From NCBI GenBank assembly GCA_963735025.1, contig CAVTJG010000014.1, positions 124,001-188,000 on the forward strand: a stretch of DNA of 64,000 nucleotides. Direction: 5' to 3'. Below the pieces are notes generated by a model. That model ran no database searches, was not told where the DNA came from, and saw only the letters and a program-made list of their open reading frames with translations. Positions 52,531 through 60,264 of this stretch are shown here, in pieces. Made by a program: the position numbers and the translations under genes. Positions within the stretch are counted from its first letter, which is position 1, and each line of letters begins with the position of its first letter. Origin of the DNA: JAABRB01 sp963735025 (GTDB lineage Bacteria; Pseudomonadota; Gammaproteobacteria; Burkholderiales; SG8-39).

Positions 52531-53959
52531 CGGTCTCGGCTGGCGCATGTTCGACCTCCGGTTTTGGCTCAGGGTCGGTCTTCGCCTCATCGATCGTCCC
52601 GATCATGTAGAGCGCGCTTTCCGGAAAGTCTTTGAATTCATCGCGCAGGATGCGCTCACAGCCGTCCAGCGCGTCTTCGAGGCTGACCAGCTTGCCTTGC
52701 AGGCCAGTGAATTGCTCGGTCGTGAAGAACGGCTGCGTCAGAAAACGCTCCAGCCTGCGGGCGCGGGCGACCACGTTGCGGTCCTGCGGCGAAAGCTGCT
52801 CGAGGCCGAGCATGGCGATGATGTCCTTGAGCTCCGTGTATTGCGCCAGTGTCCGCCGGACTTCCTGCGCCAGGCGATAATGGCGGGCACCGATGATGCG
52901 TGGCGTGGCCATTTTGGAGCTGGACTGCAACGGGTCTATGGCCGGATAGAGGCCTTCGCTTGCCCGCTTGCGAGACAGCACGATGGACGCCGAAAGGTGG
53001 GAAAAGGTGTGCACCGCCGCCGGATCGGTGAAATCGTCCGCCGGCACATAAACCGCCTGGATCGAGGTAATGGCGCCGCTATCGGTGTTGGCGATACGCT
53101 CCTCCAGCTGTGATAGTTCGGTGCCCATCGTCGGCTGATAACCGAGGCGCGACGGCATCTGTCCCATCAAGCCGGACACCTCCGAGCCGGCTTGAATAAA
53201 CCGGAAGATATTATCGATGAGCAGCAACACATCGCGGTGCTCGTCGTCCCGGAAATACTCGGCCATCGTCAGCGCGGCGTGGCCGACGCGGAATCGGGCG
53301 CCCGGCGGCTCGTTCATCTGGCCGAAGACCATCACCATGTTCGGCAACACGCCGGCTTGCTTCATTTCGCGGTAAAGCTCCTCGCCTTCGCGGCAACGCT
53401 CGCCGATGCCGCAAAAAATGCTTACGCCCTCCTGGTGCCCGATCATGTTGTGGATCAATTCGGTGAGCAGCACGGTCTTGCCCACCCCCGCCCCGCCGAA
53501 CAGGCCCGCCTTGCCGCCCCGCTCCAGCGGCATGAGCACATCGATCATCTTGATCCCCGTCTCGAAGAGCTCGGATTTGGTGGAACGCCGTGCCAGCGGC
53601 GGCGGTGCCCGGTGCACAGAACGCCATTGAACATCGGATAGCGCCGTGCCACGGTCGATTGGATTCCCGAACACGTCGAACATCCGAGAGAGAATTCCTT
53701 GGCCAACCGGCGCCTCCAACGGTCCACCCGTGTCCTCCACCGCCGTGCCGCGCGCCAGGCCCTGCGTGGGCGTCAAGGCAATCCCGCGCACTTGACGCGC
53801 ATCCAGTTGCGCCTGCACTTCGATGACGATCCGCCCATCGTCTCCCGCGCGCAGCACCGAGTAGATCGGTGGCAAATGCGCGTCGAACCTTACATCGACG
53901 ACACTGCCGCGCACCGACACGACCACGCCGAGATTCGATGTACTGGCTTTGTTTCCCAT
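52520..53959 (-). CDS. atpD: N-type F-ATPase beta subunit (catalytic)
   Basis: Catalytic subunit, 479 residues. Walker A GGAGVGKT at about 155-162, the IFCGIGERCREGEELYREMK block (normally GERTREGND) and Walker B VLLLIDNIFRF with FIQAGSEVSGLMGQMPSRLG. Gene order atpDCQRBEFAG with no atpH and extra atpQ/atpR identifies the N-type (Dibrova-type) operon, a second ATP synthase carried in addition to the housekeeping enzyme. First gene of the operon, 50 nt after the phosphoketolase stop. Confidence 0.95.
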   Translation of the reverse strand: MGNKASTSNLGVVVSVRGSVVDVRFDAHLPPIYSVLRAGDDGRIVIEVQAQLDARQVRGIALTPTQGLARGTAVEDTGGPLEAPVGQGILSRMFDVFGNPIDRGTALSDVQWRSVHRAPPPLARRSTKSELFETGIKMIDVLMPLERGGKAGLFGGAGVGKTVLLTELIHNMIGHQEGVSIFCGIGERCREGEELYREMKQAGVLPNMVMVFGQMNEPPGARFRVGHAALTMAEYFRDDEHRDVLLLIDNIFRFIQAGSEVSGLMGQMPSRLGYQPTMGTELSQLEERIANTDSGAITSIQAVYVPADDFTDPAAVHTFSHLSASIVLSRKRASEGLYPAIDPLQSSSKMATPRIIGARHYRLAQEVRRTLAQYTELKDIIAMLGLEQLSPQDRNVVARARRLERFLTQPFFTTEQFTGLQGKLVSLEDALDGCERILRDEFKDFPESALYMIGTIDEAKTDPEPKPEVEHAPAETDES

Positions 53960-54009
53960 GCTTTCTCCTGCTGCCCCACCTTCAGTCTAGCTCGCGTGCG
54001 TTTCTTCTC

Positions 54010-56400
54010 TCATAGTGGTTCTCCTTTCGGTGTTTCGCCGAGAGTCCACTTCCAGTTGCGAATCTCCGGCATGTCTTGCCCATGCTTGTTGATGTACTGC
54101 CGGTGTGCGATCAACTTGTCCTTGAGCTGCTGCTTCAGGTAGATGCCTTTGTCGCCGGTCTGCGGCAGTCGGTCGATGACGTCCATCACGAGGTGGAAGC
54201 GGTCCAGGTCGTTCAGCACCGTCATGTCGAACGGCGTAGTGATGGTGCCCTCTTCCTTGTAACCGCGGACGTGGAAGTTGTCGTGGTTGGTGCGGCGATA
54301 GGTCAGCCGGTGTATCAGCCAAGGGTATGCGTGATACGCGAAGATGACGGGTTTGTCTTTGGTGAACAACTCGTCGAAATCCTTGTCGCTCAATCCATGC
54401 GGGTGCTCGCTCGGCGGCTGCAGCTTCATCAGATCGACGATGTTGACGACGCGGATCTTCAGCTCGGGCAGATGCTCGCGCAGGATGGACACTGCAGCGA
54501 GCGTCTCCAGCGTCGGCACGTCGCCGCAGCAGGCCATGACCACGTCGGGTGCAACCGCCTGGTCGTTGCTGGCCCACTGCCAGATGCCGACACCCTCGGT
54601 GCAATGCTTGACGGCCGCTTCCATCGACAGCCACTGCGGTGCCGGATGTTTGCCGGCGACGACGACGTTGACGTAGTGATGACTGCGCAGACAGTGGTCC
54701 ATTACCGACAGCAGGCAGTTGGCGTCAGGCGGAAAGTAAACGCGCACGACCTCGGCCTTCTTGTTGACGACGTGGTCGATGAAACCGGGATCCTGGTGCG
54801 TGAAGCCGTTGTGATCCTGTCGCCAGACGTGTGACGCGAGCAGGTAGTTCAGCGACGCGATCTTGCGTCGCCACGGCAGGTGCGCGGTGACCTTCAGCCA
54901 CTTGGCGTGCTGGTTGAACATCGAGTCGATGATGTGGATGAACGCCTCGTAGCAGTTGAACAGTCCGTGGCGTCCGGTCAGCAGATAGCCCTCGAGCCAG
55001 CCCTCGCATTGGTGCTCGCTCAGCATGGAGTCCAGCACGCGGCCGCTGGGTGCGAGAAATTCGTCGTTCGGGATGGTTGCGGCATCCCACTGTCGCTGTG
55101 TCACCTTGAACAGCGCTTCCAGTCCGTTGGACAAGGTCTCATCGGGGCCAAACACGCGGAAGTTGCGCTGTTCGGCGTTGAGCTTCGCAATGTCGCGCAG
55201 AAAAGGCCCAAGCACATGCGTGTCGCCGATACCCGGCGCGCCGGGCACCGGCACCTCAGCCGCGTAGTCTCGAAAATCGGGCATGCGCAGTTCGCGCAGC
55301 AGCATGCCGCCATTGGCGTGGGGGTTCGCGCCCATACGCCGGTTGCCTTCGGGCGCGAGTTCGGCCAGTTCCGGTTTCAGTTTTCCATGCTCGTCGAACA
55401 GTTCTTGTGGCCGGTAGCTCCTCAGCCAGTCTTCCAGCAGCTTGAGGTGCTTGGGATTCTTGTTCGGGTGCAGCGGCACCTGGTGCGCACGGAATGTGCC
55501 CTCGACTTGCAAGCCATCGACTACTTTCGGCCCGGTCCAGCCTTTGGGCGACTTCAGAACAATCATCGGCCAACGCGGTCGCGTAGAATCATTGTTCTTG
55601 CGCGCATTCCCCTGAATGCGCCGGATGTCCTTTATCGCCTTGTCCAGCGCACTGGCCATCAACTGGTGCATCTGCGTCGGGTCGTCGCCCTCGACGAAAT
55701 GCGGCGTCCAGCCACAACCGCGCAGAAATTGCTCCAGCTCTTCGGGCTCGATGCGCGCCAGCACCGTCGGATTGGAAATCTTGTAGCCGTTCAGATGCAG
55801 GATCGGCAGCACCGCGCCGTCACTGACCGGATCGAGGAACTTGTTCGAATGCCAGGCCGTGGCGAGCGGGCCCGTCTCTGCCTCGCCGTCGCCGACGACG
55901 CAGGCGACGACCAGATCGGGGTTGTCGAACACTGCCCCGAACGAATGGCTGAGCGAATACCCCAGCTCGCCGCCCTCGTGGATCGAGCCCGGGCATTCCG
56001 GCGAAGCGTGGCTGGGAATGCCGCCGGGAAACGAGAACTGGATGAAGAGCTTGCGCAGCCCGGTCTCGTCCTGGCTGATGTTGGGGTAGACCTCGCTGTA
56101 AGTCCCCTCGAGATAGGTGTTGCCCACCACTGCCGGCCCGCCGTGCCCGGGGCCGGCGACGTAAATCATGTCGAGGTCGTATTTCTTGATGACCCGGTTC
56201 AGGTGCGCATAAATGAAGTTCTGCCCGGGGGTCGTGCCCCAGTGGCCCAGCAGCATGTGCTTCACGTCTTCGAGCGCGAGCGGCCGCTTGAGCAGTGGAT
56301 TGTCGTAAAGATAAATCTGCCCGACCGACAGATAGTTGGCGGCGCGCCAGTAGGCGTCCATCTTGTGCAGCAGTTCAGGTGAAAGCGCTTTTGTCTTCAT
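54010..56400 (-). CDS. Phosphoketolase (xylulose-5-P/fructose-6-P)
   Basis: TPP enzyme of 796 residues that splits xylulose-5-P or fructose-6-P to acetyl phosphate. Signature 1 EGGELGYSLSHSFGAVFDNP and signature 2 GDGEAETGPLATAWHSNKF are both present, as is WRQDHNGFTHQDPGFIDHV. Full length for the Xfp family. ATG 56400 has GGAGAAG upstream. It sits between an APC permease gene and the N-ATPase operon on the same strand with gaps below 52 nt, so the three are probably one transcript. Its acetyl phosphate would normally go to acetate kinase, of which only a 5' fragment remains nearby (58470). Confidence 0.95.
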   Translation of the reverse strand: MKTKALSPELLHKMDAYWRAANYLSVGQIYLYDNPLLKRPLALEDVKHMLLGHWGTTPGQNFIYAHLNRVIKKYDLDMIYVAGPGHGGPAVVGNTYLEGTYSEVYPNISQDETGLRKLFIQFSFPGGIPSHASPECPGSIHEGGELGYSLSHSFGAVFDNPDLVVACVVGDGEAETGPLATAWHSNKFLDPVSDGAVLPILHLNGYKISNPTVLARIEPEELEQFLRGCGWTPHFVEGDDPTQMHQLMASALDKAIKDIRRIQGNARKNNDSTRPRWPMIVLKSPKGWTGPKVVDGLQVEGTFRAHQVPLHPNKNPKHLKLLEDWLRSYRPQELFDEHGKLKPELAELAPEGNRRMGANPHANGGMLLRELRMPDFRDYAAEVPVPGAPGIGDTHVLGPFLRDIAKLNAEQRNFRVFGPDETLSNGLEALFKVTQRQWDAATIPNDEFLAPSGRVLDSMLSEHQCEGWLEGYLLTGRHGLFNCYEAFIHIIDSMFNQHAKWLKVTAHLPWRRKIASLNYLLASHVWRQDHNGFTHQDPGFIDHVVNKKAEVVRVYFPPDANCLLSVMDHCLRSHHYVNVVVAGKHPAPQWLSMEAAVKHCTEGVGIWQWASNDQAVAPDVVMACCGDVPTLETLAAVSILREHLPELKIRVVNIVDLMKLQPPSEHPHGLSDKDFDELFTKDKPVIFAYHAYPWLIHRLTYRRTNHDNFHVRGYKEEGTITTPFDMTVLNDLDRFHLVMDVIDRLPQTGDKGIYLKQQLKDKLIAHRQYINKHGQDMPEIRNWKWTLGETPKGEPL

Positions 56401-56446
56401 GGTTGACTTCTCCTTCGGAGTACTTCGGAGCGGGTAGGTCGGTCGG

Positions 56447-57739
56447 CTATTCATGCAATCGGAGTTCCCGCTTGGCAAGCCGGTAGCCACCCTCGATCGC
56501 CATCGCCGTCGCGACCATCGCCGCCAGTACCCACAGCTTTGCGGGTGCGGTCATGCTTGTCTGCCAGATCAGCGCCCCCAATGCAATGAGGCACGCGACG
56601 GCCCCGGCGACCGAAATCCAGGCGCGGCTGCCGGTATGACGCGCGTGGCGCGCATTGGCGGCATTCACTGCGGCGAAGATCAGCAGAAAGCCGGCGCTGC
56701 CCAGCGTCGCAATGCTCGTCAGGTCAAAGGCGTTGGCCACCAGCAGCGTCAGCCCGGTGGTGATCAACAGTCCTTCGATGGGCTTACCCCACACTTTGTG
56801 CTTCAGCGTCGCCGGCAATTCGCCGTCACGCGCGATGCAGTAACTCAAACGCGCTGCGCCGTAGAGCGTGGCGTTGATCGCGGAAGCGGTGGATAACATC
56901 GCTGCGACCGCGATCAGCGTGAAGCCGGCCCGCCCGAGAAAAGGTCGAGCCGCTTCCGCCAACGCGTAATCCCTGGCCACCACGATCTTGTCCACCGATA
57001 GATTGCCCACCGTGACCAGCGCCACCAGCACGTACAGGGCGATCACGAACCCGACTGCCGCGTAGTACGCGCGCGGCAGCGTCCGCGCCGCGTCGTGCAC
57101 ATCCTGCGCGGTATTGGCGATCAACTCAAATCCTTCGTAAGCCAGGAAAATGATCATGCCGCCTGCCGCCAGTTGCAACGGCGGCGACCAGGAGCGTGGC
57201 GCGATCTGGGATGCGTGAATGCCGGCAAGGCCGGCGCCGACGAAGAACAGCAGGATCGCCACCTTCAATCCCACGATCCAGCTCTCCGCTTTGCCGATCC
57301 ACTCGGCGCTGAGCAGGTTCAACCCGGCAATCGTGATCACGCTGAGGCTGATCAGCGCGTGTCTGCCAATCGCCTGCCACGCCTGCGGCAGGAAGGTCGC
57401 GCCGTAACTGCCGAATGCGAACGCATACAGCGACAGCATCACGACGTAGCTCAGCCACAACAGCACGTTCAGGCTGCCGGTCAACATGCCGGACCCGAAA
57501 ACGCGGTCCAGGAACGTCACCGTCCCCCCACGGCTCGGATAAGCCACCGAAAGCTTCGCGTACGAATACGTCGTCAGCAGCGCCACTGCGCCCGCCAGCG
57601 CAAAGGCCACCGGCGTGCCGCCGTGCGCCAGTTGCACGGCCAGGCCAAGCACCGCAAAAATGCCGCCCCCGACCATCCCGCCGACACCGATTGCGACCAC
57701 CGCCCACAGCCCAATCTTGCCCTCGCCTGCTTTGCCCAT
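56447..57739 (-). CDS. APC-superfamily amino acid/amine permease
   Basis: A 430-residue transporter with about 12 helices: VVAIGVGGMVGGGIFAVLGL, AFALAGAVALLTTYSYAKLS, GMIIFLAYEGFELIANTAQD, AVGFVIALYVLVALVTVGNL. The GxGGGIF and AYEGFE motifs identify the APC family, near the YkbA/YjeH-type carriers. The substrate is not predictable. Start ATG 57739 preferred; a GTG 12 nt upstream is possible. First gene of the permease-phosphoketolase-atp group. Confidence 0.88.
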   Translation of the reverse strand: MGKAGEGKIGLWAVVAIGVGGMVGGGIFAVLGLAVQLAHGGTPVAFALAGAVALLTTYSYAKLSVAYPSRGGTVTFLDRVFGSGMLTGSLNVLLWLSYVVMLSLYAFAFGSYGATFLPQAWQAIGRHALISLSVITIAGLNLLSAEWIGKAESWIVGLKVAILLFFVGAGLAGIHASQIAPRSWSPPLQLAAGGMIIFLAYEGFELIANTAQDVHDAARTLPRAYYAAVGFVIALYVLVALVTVGNLSVDKIVVARDYALAEAARPFLGRAGFTLIAVAAMLSTASAINATLYGAARLSYCIARDGELPATLKHKVWGKPIEGLLITTGLTLLVANAFDLTSIATLGSAGFLLIFAAVNAANARHARHTGSRAWISVAGAVACLIALGALIWQTSMTAPAKLWVLAAMVATAMAIEGGYRLAKRELRLHE

Positions 57740-57761
57740 TCGAGAGGCCACGATACAGGCG

Positions 57762-58005
57762 CTATTTCGCCAGCTGCTTGCGGATGGACTTCAATTCCCG
57801 CCGGCGCTTCGCAGTGGTCTTGGGATAGGCCATCTCGAGCTCATTGAACGCATCGAGGATGACTTGGGAAACGATCAAGCGGGCATTCTTCTTGTCATCG
57901 GCGGGAACGACGTACCAGGGCGCGTGATCGGTGCTCGTCGCGCTCAGGCAAGTCTCATATGCCGTCATGTACCGCGGCCGGAATTTCAGTGGCGTCGATG
58001 TTCAT
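57762..58005 (-). pseudogene. Polyphosphate kinase 2 remnant with internal deletion
   Basis: The 5' end is preserved: AAGGATTGAAG ribosome site then MNIDATEIPAAV. After 12 codons the frame is lost, and the next frame encodes the PPK2 carboxyl end: MTAYETCLSATSTDHAPWYV, ADDKKNARLIVSQVILDAF, then NELEMAYPKTTAKRRREL to a stop. The roughly 200 central residues with the Walker motifs are gone, so no kinase can be made. The ATG follows the aquaporin stop by 2 nt. Confidence 0.85.
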
Positions 58006-58007
58006 CT

Positions 58008-58475
58008 TCAATCCTTGTGTTGTTCGGATGTCTGCGTCGAACCATCGGCGCCGACGGAACCTTGCGCCGCGATCGCCCCCGAAGTTGTGGGCTTGCCTTT
58101 TAATATCCACTCGAAGGTGACACCTATCAGCGCGCCCAGGACCGGTCCCGCCGCATAGATCCACGCCGTGCCGAGATCGCCGCGCACCAGGTCCGGCGCC
58201 AGTGATCGCGCCGGGTTCATCGAGGTGCCGCTGTTCGGCGCCGCCCAAAGACCCGCCAAAGCAATGTATCCACTCACTGCGATGGCGCCGTTGGCGCCGA
58301 TGTTGCGCGCTCCCGAGGCGGTACCCAGGATCGTATTCACCAGCCCGGCGGTCAACAGCACCTCCATCGCCAGTGCTGCTGTGCTGCTGACGCCATGGCC
58401 CGGCACGGTGGCACCCAGCGCGTCGACAGTGCCGAACATGACCCGCAGGAACAGCGCCGCCGCGCTTCCCCCGCC
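58008..58475 (-). pseudogene. Aquaporin (MIP family), 3' half only
   Basis: The carboxyl half of an aquaporin: AALFLRVMFGTVDALGATVP, AALAMEVLLTAGLVNTILGT, then NSGTSMNPARSLAPDLVRG with the second NPA box, and WIYAAGPVLGALIGVTFEWI. The first half with the first NPA is missing; upstream the sequence becomes the start of acetate kinase. The 3' end has an added tail (TQTSEQHKD). Cannot form a channel alone. Confidence 0.85.
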
Positions 58476-58534
58476 TCATACACCGCGAATCGGATGCTCG
58501 ACGAGCCGCCGTTGATCGTCAGGACGCAGGGCAA
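58470..58534 (-). pseudogene. Acetate kinase, 5' fragment joined to aquaporin
   Basis: Reads LPCVLTINGGSSSIRFAVYE followed by AGEA, the amino-terminal phosphate-binding segment of AckA (INAGSSS-like), then passes out of frame into the aquaporin 3' half near 58470-58476. The TTG at 58534 may be its start. Only about 24 of 400 residues remain. Acetate kinase is a natural partner of phosphoketolase, so a once-complete xfp-ack pathway was probably here. Confidence 0.8.
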
Positions 58535-58577
58535 CGGAGAACTCAGGTCGAGCGAAGCTGCCTCGGAGCCGGAACGC

Positions 58578-58763
58578 TCATGTGCGCGTTTCGCGCCAGT
58601 GCGCGAATGCGAGCGCAAAGGCAACCAAGCAGGCGATGACGCTGGCCCAAAGCGGAATGAGGAAGCCATTTAGCGTGACTTCCCACCCGAAAAAAACGCG
58701 CGGCAATTGCAGTAACGCAACGAGCGAGAAAGCGAGGACCGCCAACGCGACGAAGGGTTTCAT
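58578..58763 (-). CDS. Small two-helix inner-membrane protein
   Basis: A 61-residue protein: helix 1 FVALAVLAFSLVALLQLPRV, then FFGWEVTLNGFLIPLWASVI, then ACLVAFALAFAHWRETRT. Short integral proteins of this kind (MKP...WE...PLW...) are common in proteobacteria; I do not know a function. ATG 58763 lies 12 nt after the PRC-barrel gene stop, so the two may be co-transcribed. Intact, unlike its neighbours. Confidence 0.7.
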   Translation of the reverse strand: MKPFVALAVLAFSLVALLQLPRVFFGWEVTLNGFLIPLWASVIACLVAFALAFAHWRETRT

Positions 58764-58775
58764 TCTGAGGTGGAT

Positions 58776-59138
58776 CTAGTGGTGTGATATTTCCGCTTTG
58801 CGGTTCACCTCGGCTGCCCAGTAGCCGGGGCGACCGTAGTGCTGGTAGATGCCCGTTTCCTGCCTTCGATCCAGCTGCACCGCCGGGTCGTACGGCGGAG
58901 CGGCTTTCACCGCCTGCCTGGTCAAATCGACTGAGACCGTCGCCTCGGGCCAGCTCACGTTCTTGATCCACTGCGGCGCGATGAGCACCTTGTGACCGAG
59001 CCACCAGTTGCTCGTGTCCACGACCATGTATCGGATGGCCCAGGTCTCCTCATCGACCAGCAGGCCCTGGACGTGGCCGATGGTGCCGTCGGTCGCGCGG
59101 ATGGCGTAGTCCTCCAGATCATTCATGCTGCGTAACAT
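58776..59138 (-). CDS. PRC-barrel domain protein
   Basis: A 120-residue protein with a PRC-barrel domain: MLRSMNDLEDYAIRATDGTI, GHVQGLLVDEETWAIRYMVV, DTSNWWLGHKVLIAPQWIKN. The end (YGRPGYWAAEVNRKAEISHH) is a hydrophilic tail. ATG 59138 has GGAG upstream. PRC-barrels bind or regulate membrane or RNA partners; the role here is unknown. Confidence 0.85.
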   Translation of the reverse strand: MLRSMNDLEDYAIRATDGTIGHVQGLLVDEETWAIRYMVVDTSNWWLGHKVLIAPQWIKNVSWPEATVSVDLTRQAVKAAPPYDPAVQLDRRQETGIYQHYGRPGYWAAEVNRKAEISHH

Positions 59139-59473
59139 TTGTGCTTCTCCTTCGAGAGCGTCGAACAACGGGCATTCGGCAAATTGAGAAACACAGCGCG
59201 ATCCATCGCGGACTCGCCTCGACTATGAGCTTTTGAGGGACGCGCGGATAACCGAGGCGTTACGTATTCCAAACCCGAAGCCTTGAATATGCACTTATCG
59301 CTTGTGTATAAGAATGGCTATTTCCTCAAGTCCGGTCTGTGCGGTGTCGCACATGTCCGTCCGGAAGGCACGACAACGGCGCTGATAAACGTACCGCGGC
59401 CCGACACCTGCCACTTCACCGATGTACCGGACCCTGTGTTACCTGCGCAAAGCGCCTACGCAGGCGCGGCGCG
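59139..59473. other. 335-nt region without a recognisable gene
   Basis: Between the PRC-barrel gene and the ferritin-like remnant. A short plus-strand frame runs from 59283 to 59600, but it has no ribosome site and overlaps the remnant antisense, so I do not call it. I see no RNA gene, repeat or hairpin with a T-tract. Confidence 0.4.
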
Positions 59474-59850
59474 TCAACCACCGAAGCGCATCCATAGCGC
59501 GTACACGGGAGCGTCATGCCGGGCCAACCACGCCACCAGCGCTACCGGAAGCCGCAGTGGTCTGAGGCCCATGCGAATCGGCATTCCACGGGGACCATAG
59601 CGCCGCACGATGGCGGCGAACGAGCGGGCGAACGCGCGATAGTCGGCTTCAAAGGCGCTCGTGTCGCTGGATCCGCCGCCGTCCCAGAGCTGACGAGAGG
59701 CTTAATACCCGTCGCCGGTACGCGTTTCGTACCAGCCGCTTGAGCAACGTTCGACCTATTCGCCAGCGCGAGTGCTGCTCCCGCTGCTGGTAGCGGAAAA
59801 AATGATGGCAAAAGTGCTTGGAGTGGCTGACTTCGTCCGCAAAAATCCGC
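59474..59850 (-). pseudogene. Ferritin-like (rubrerythrin-type) gene, 3' remnant with frameshift
   Basis: Near 59840 the minus strand reads RIFADEVSHSKHFCHHFFRY, with an ExxH metal motif; lower down another frame reads FEADYRAFARSFAAIVRRYG, then PRGMPIRMGLRPLRLPVALV and AWLARHDAPVYALWMRFGG to a stop. At least one frameshift or short deletion separates the two near 59670. The 5' end is missing; at about 59850-59890 the sequence meets the gnd remnant of the opposite strand. The family call rests on the ExxH spacing and is tentative. Confidence 0.5.
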
Positions 59851-59892
59851 GCGGCCAGGTCCTTGAGCTGTGCGCCGCCGCACTGACGCCGC

Positions 59893-60263
59893 GCGCGCGG
59901 GATGCCGATGCCGAGACGATACCGTTGCGGAACCCCGAGTATTATCAGTACAAGCTGGACCAGCCCGAGATCGCGGAGCTCTGGCGCCGCGGCAGCGTCA
60001 TCGGCTCGTGGTTGCTGGATCTCATCGCCGCAGCGCTGGTGAATGATCGCGACCTCAAAGACTACGCGGGCCACGTGTCGGATTCTGGAGAAGGACTATG
60101 AACGATCGCGGCCGCCATCGACGAAGCCGTGCCGTCTCCCGTTCTTAGCGCCGCCCTCGATGAGCGCTTGAGTTCGCGCGGCGACGCGGATTTCGCCAAC
60201 CATGTGCTGTCTGCCATGCGCGAGCAGTTTGGCGGGCATGACGAGAAGAAGGGAAGAAACTGA
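59893..60263 (+). pseudogene. 6-phosphogluconate dehydrogenase (short YqeC-type), 3' remnant with nonsense codon
   Basis: The carboxyl third of Gnd: DAETIPLRNPEYYQYKLDQP, AELWRRGSVIGSWLLDL, then VSDSGEG and after an in-frame TGA (60098-60100) TIAAAIDEAVPSPVLSAALD through FANHVLSAMREQFGGH. In the family the codon pair reads Arg-Trp (GEGRWTIAAAIDE); here Leu-stop, so Trp TGG probably became TGA. The amino-terminal NADP-binding half is missing. The gene ends 1 nt before zwf starts. Confidence 0.85.
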
Positions 60264-60264
60264 G

